DNA of 23,686 bases. It comes from an uncultured Clostridia bacterium. GTDB lineage: Bacteria; Bacillota; Clostridia; Christensenellales; CAG-314. The notes under the pieces were generated by a model. It made no database searches and was not told the DNA's origin. It saw only the letters and a list, made by a program, of their open reading frames with translations. Made by a program: the position numbers and the translations under genes. Of the stretch, positions 23,294 to 23,686 are shown in pieces (the stretch's first letter is position 1; each line of letters starts with the position of its first letter). The DNA lies in NCBI GenBank assembly GCA_934230325.1, contig CAKQEP010000015.1:1-23686 (forward strand), given 5' to 3'.

Positions 23294-23356
23294 ATTGCCA
23301 CGTCGCGATTTTTTTGTCGATTACTTTTTTCAACTTAAAAAATCGCTCCTCGCAAT
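23294..23356. repeat. Palindromic intergenic element with GTCATTGCGAGG-type end
   Basis: An imperfect long hairpin: ATTGC (23294-23298) pairs with GCAAT (23352-23356), and GCGATTTTTT (23305-23314) pairs with AAAAAATCGC (23337-23346). On the minus strand the end reads TGTCATTGCGAGGAGCG and the other arm CGACGTGGCAATCTCG. Short palindromic repeats with these ends occur between genes in many bacterial genomes; this is recalled from general knowledge and was not searched. Confidence 0.55.
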
Positions 23357-23467
23357 GACACTTTAAAAAATAGCCACTTTAAAGTACCTACATTTTGCAA
23401 AGTATAAAGTGAGTAGTTTGTTTTGTCGTTATCATATAGATTGTTGTAGTTTGTTGTAAAAAAGTTA

Positions 23468-23498
23468 AAACGGTAGTACAAAGTGCGTACTACCGTTT
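23468..23498 (-). terminator. Perfect 12-bp hairpin, probable minus-strand terminator
   Basis: AAACGGTAGTAC (23468-23479) pairs with GTACTACCGTTT (23487-23498) across a 7-nt loop. On the minus strand it is followed by TAACTTTTTTAC. It lies just after the terminator at 23521 and may be a backup terminator for a minus-strand transcript coming from beyond the window. Confidence 0.45.
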
Positions 23499-23520
23499 GT
23501 CTTTAAGGTATTAAACCAAC

Positions 23521-23686
23521 AAAAAAACCTTGCGGTTTGCAAGGTCGTGGTCAAGTTTGCTTGAGTGGAATAGGTAAATAGTTCAAGCACAAGGTTTGGT
23601 TATGCTTTGTTGTTGGAACTCCATAACCTAAAGTCCCTTATAACGCATCTCTGCGTATCGACTTAAAGCAGATTTTATCTGCTCCC
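23521..23686 (-). ncRNA. Candidate structured RNA, 3' part, ending in a terminator (cut by window edge)
   Basis: Reading the minus strand from 23686, perfect stems follow one another: 7 bp (23667-23673 with 23677-23683), 5 bp enclosing a second 5-bp stem with a GAGA loop (23631-23635 with 23660-23664; 23643-23647 with 23652-23656), 7 bp (23598-23604 with 23622-23628), and 7 bp (23558-23564 with 23583-23589). A terminator closes the set: a 7-bp stem (23527-23533 with 23539-23545) and seven Ts (23521-23527). I found no signatures of tmRNA, RNase P RNA, 6S, SRP RNA or the common riboswitches. As an alternative, the first 15 codons from 23685 are open and end at TAA 23638-23640, so part of this could be the tail of a protein gene. 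Confidence 0.4.

Noticed and set aside
23571..23600. tRNA-like GTTCAA motif
   Set aside because: No cloverleaf arms can be built around it, and the motif falls within a different perfect stem.
23605..23646. Minus-strand mini-ORF MEFQQQSITKPCA with an AAGGG site
   Set aside because: Thirteen codons only, lying across the stems of the candidate structured RNA; too short to support.

Overview
The window looks like a chromosomal piece of an anaerobic, low-to-moderate GC Firmicute, most likely an uncultured gut-type Clostridia lineage. The basis for this is a pth-mfd-foldase gene order familiar from Clostridia, three lipoproteins with Gram-positive style lipobox leaders, an oxygen-scavenging flavodiiron protein fused to rubredoxin, an archaeal/eukaryote-type prolyl-tRNA synthetase, clean AGGAGG-type ribosome binding sites and sigma-A-like promoters. 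No phage, plasmid or CRISPR genes were seen. The lineage is an inference; no rRNA is present to test it.

Layout, left to right. 1-361 holds two copies of a 144-bp intergenic repeat spaced 191 bp apart. 362-2230 (-) is a three-module flavodiiron protein. 2383-3693 (+) is an ArsB/SLC13-type ion transporter that appears to be read from a leaderless mRNA; it converges on a Gate-domain membrane protein (3982-5325, -) across a bidirectional terminator. 5326-5756 is noncoding, with a promoter, an 18-bp perfect palindrome, a possible 35-residue ORF and a terminator. 5757-9311 (-) is a 1184-residue surface lipoprotein with InlB-type and BspA-type repeats, divergent from a MerR-family regulator (9488-10378, +). 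10579-12390 (-) is a PrsA/SurA-like lipoprotein, downstream of mfd (12490-15891, -) and pth (15969-16556, -). Then come a DUF2804 protein (16758-17837, -), a HAD phosphatase (17956-18618, -), proS (18721-20154, -), a cell-surface lipoprotein (20254-21666, -) and an unrecognised 304-residue protein (22122-23036, -). The last 650 bases carry diverged intergenic repeats, hairpins and what may be the 3' end of a structured RNA on the minus strand.

How the parts work together. The most coherent regulatory unit is the MerR-family gene and the giant lipoprotein. Their promoters overlap back to back, and the lipoprotein promoter has the over-long 19-bp spacer filled by a perfect 15-bp dyad directly after the -35, which is the geometry of mer operators. 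This suggests ligand-controlled display of a large surface adhesin. pth and mfd form a tight housekeeping pair, and the downstream foldase-like lipoprotein has its own promoter. Most other genes are single transcription units with recognisable promoters and terminators. In one place the terminator of the HAD/proS unit and the promoter of the DUF2804 gene share the same bases. Two genes (the transporter and pth) place their -10 box so close to the ATG that leaderless translation is likely.
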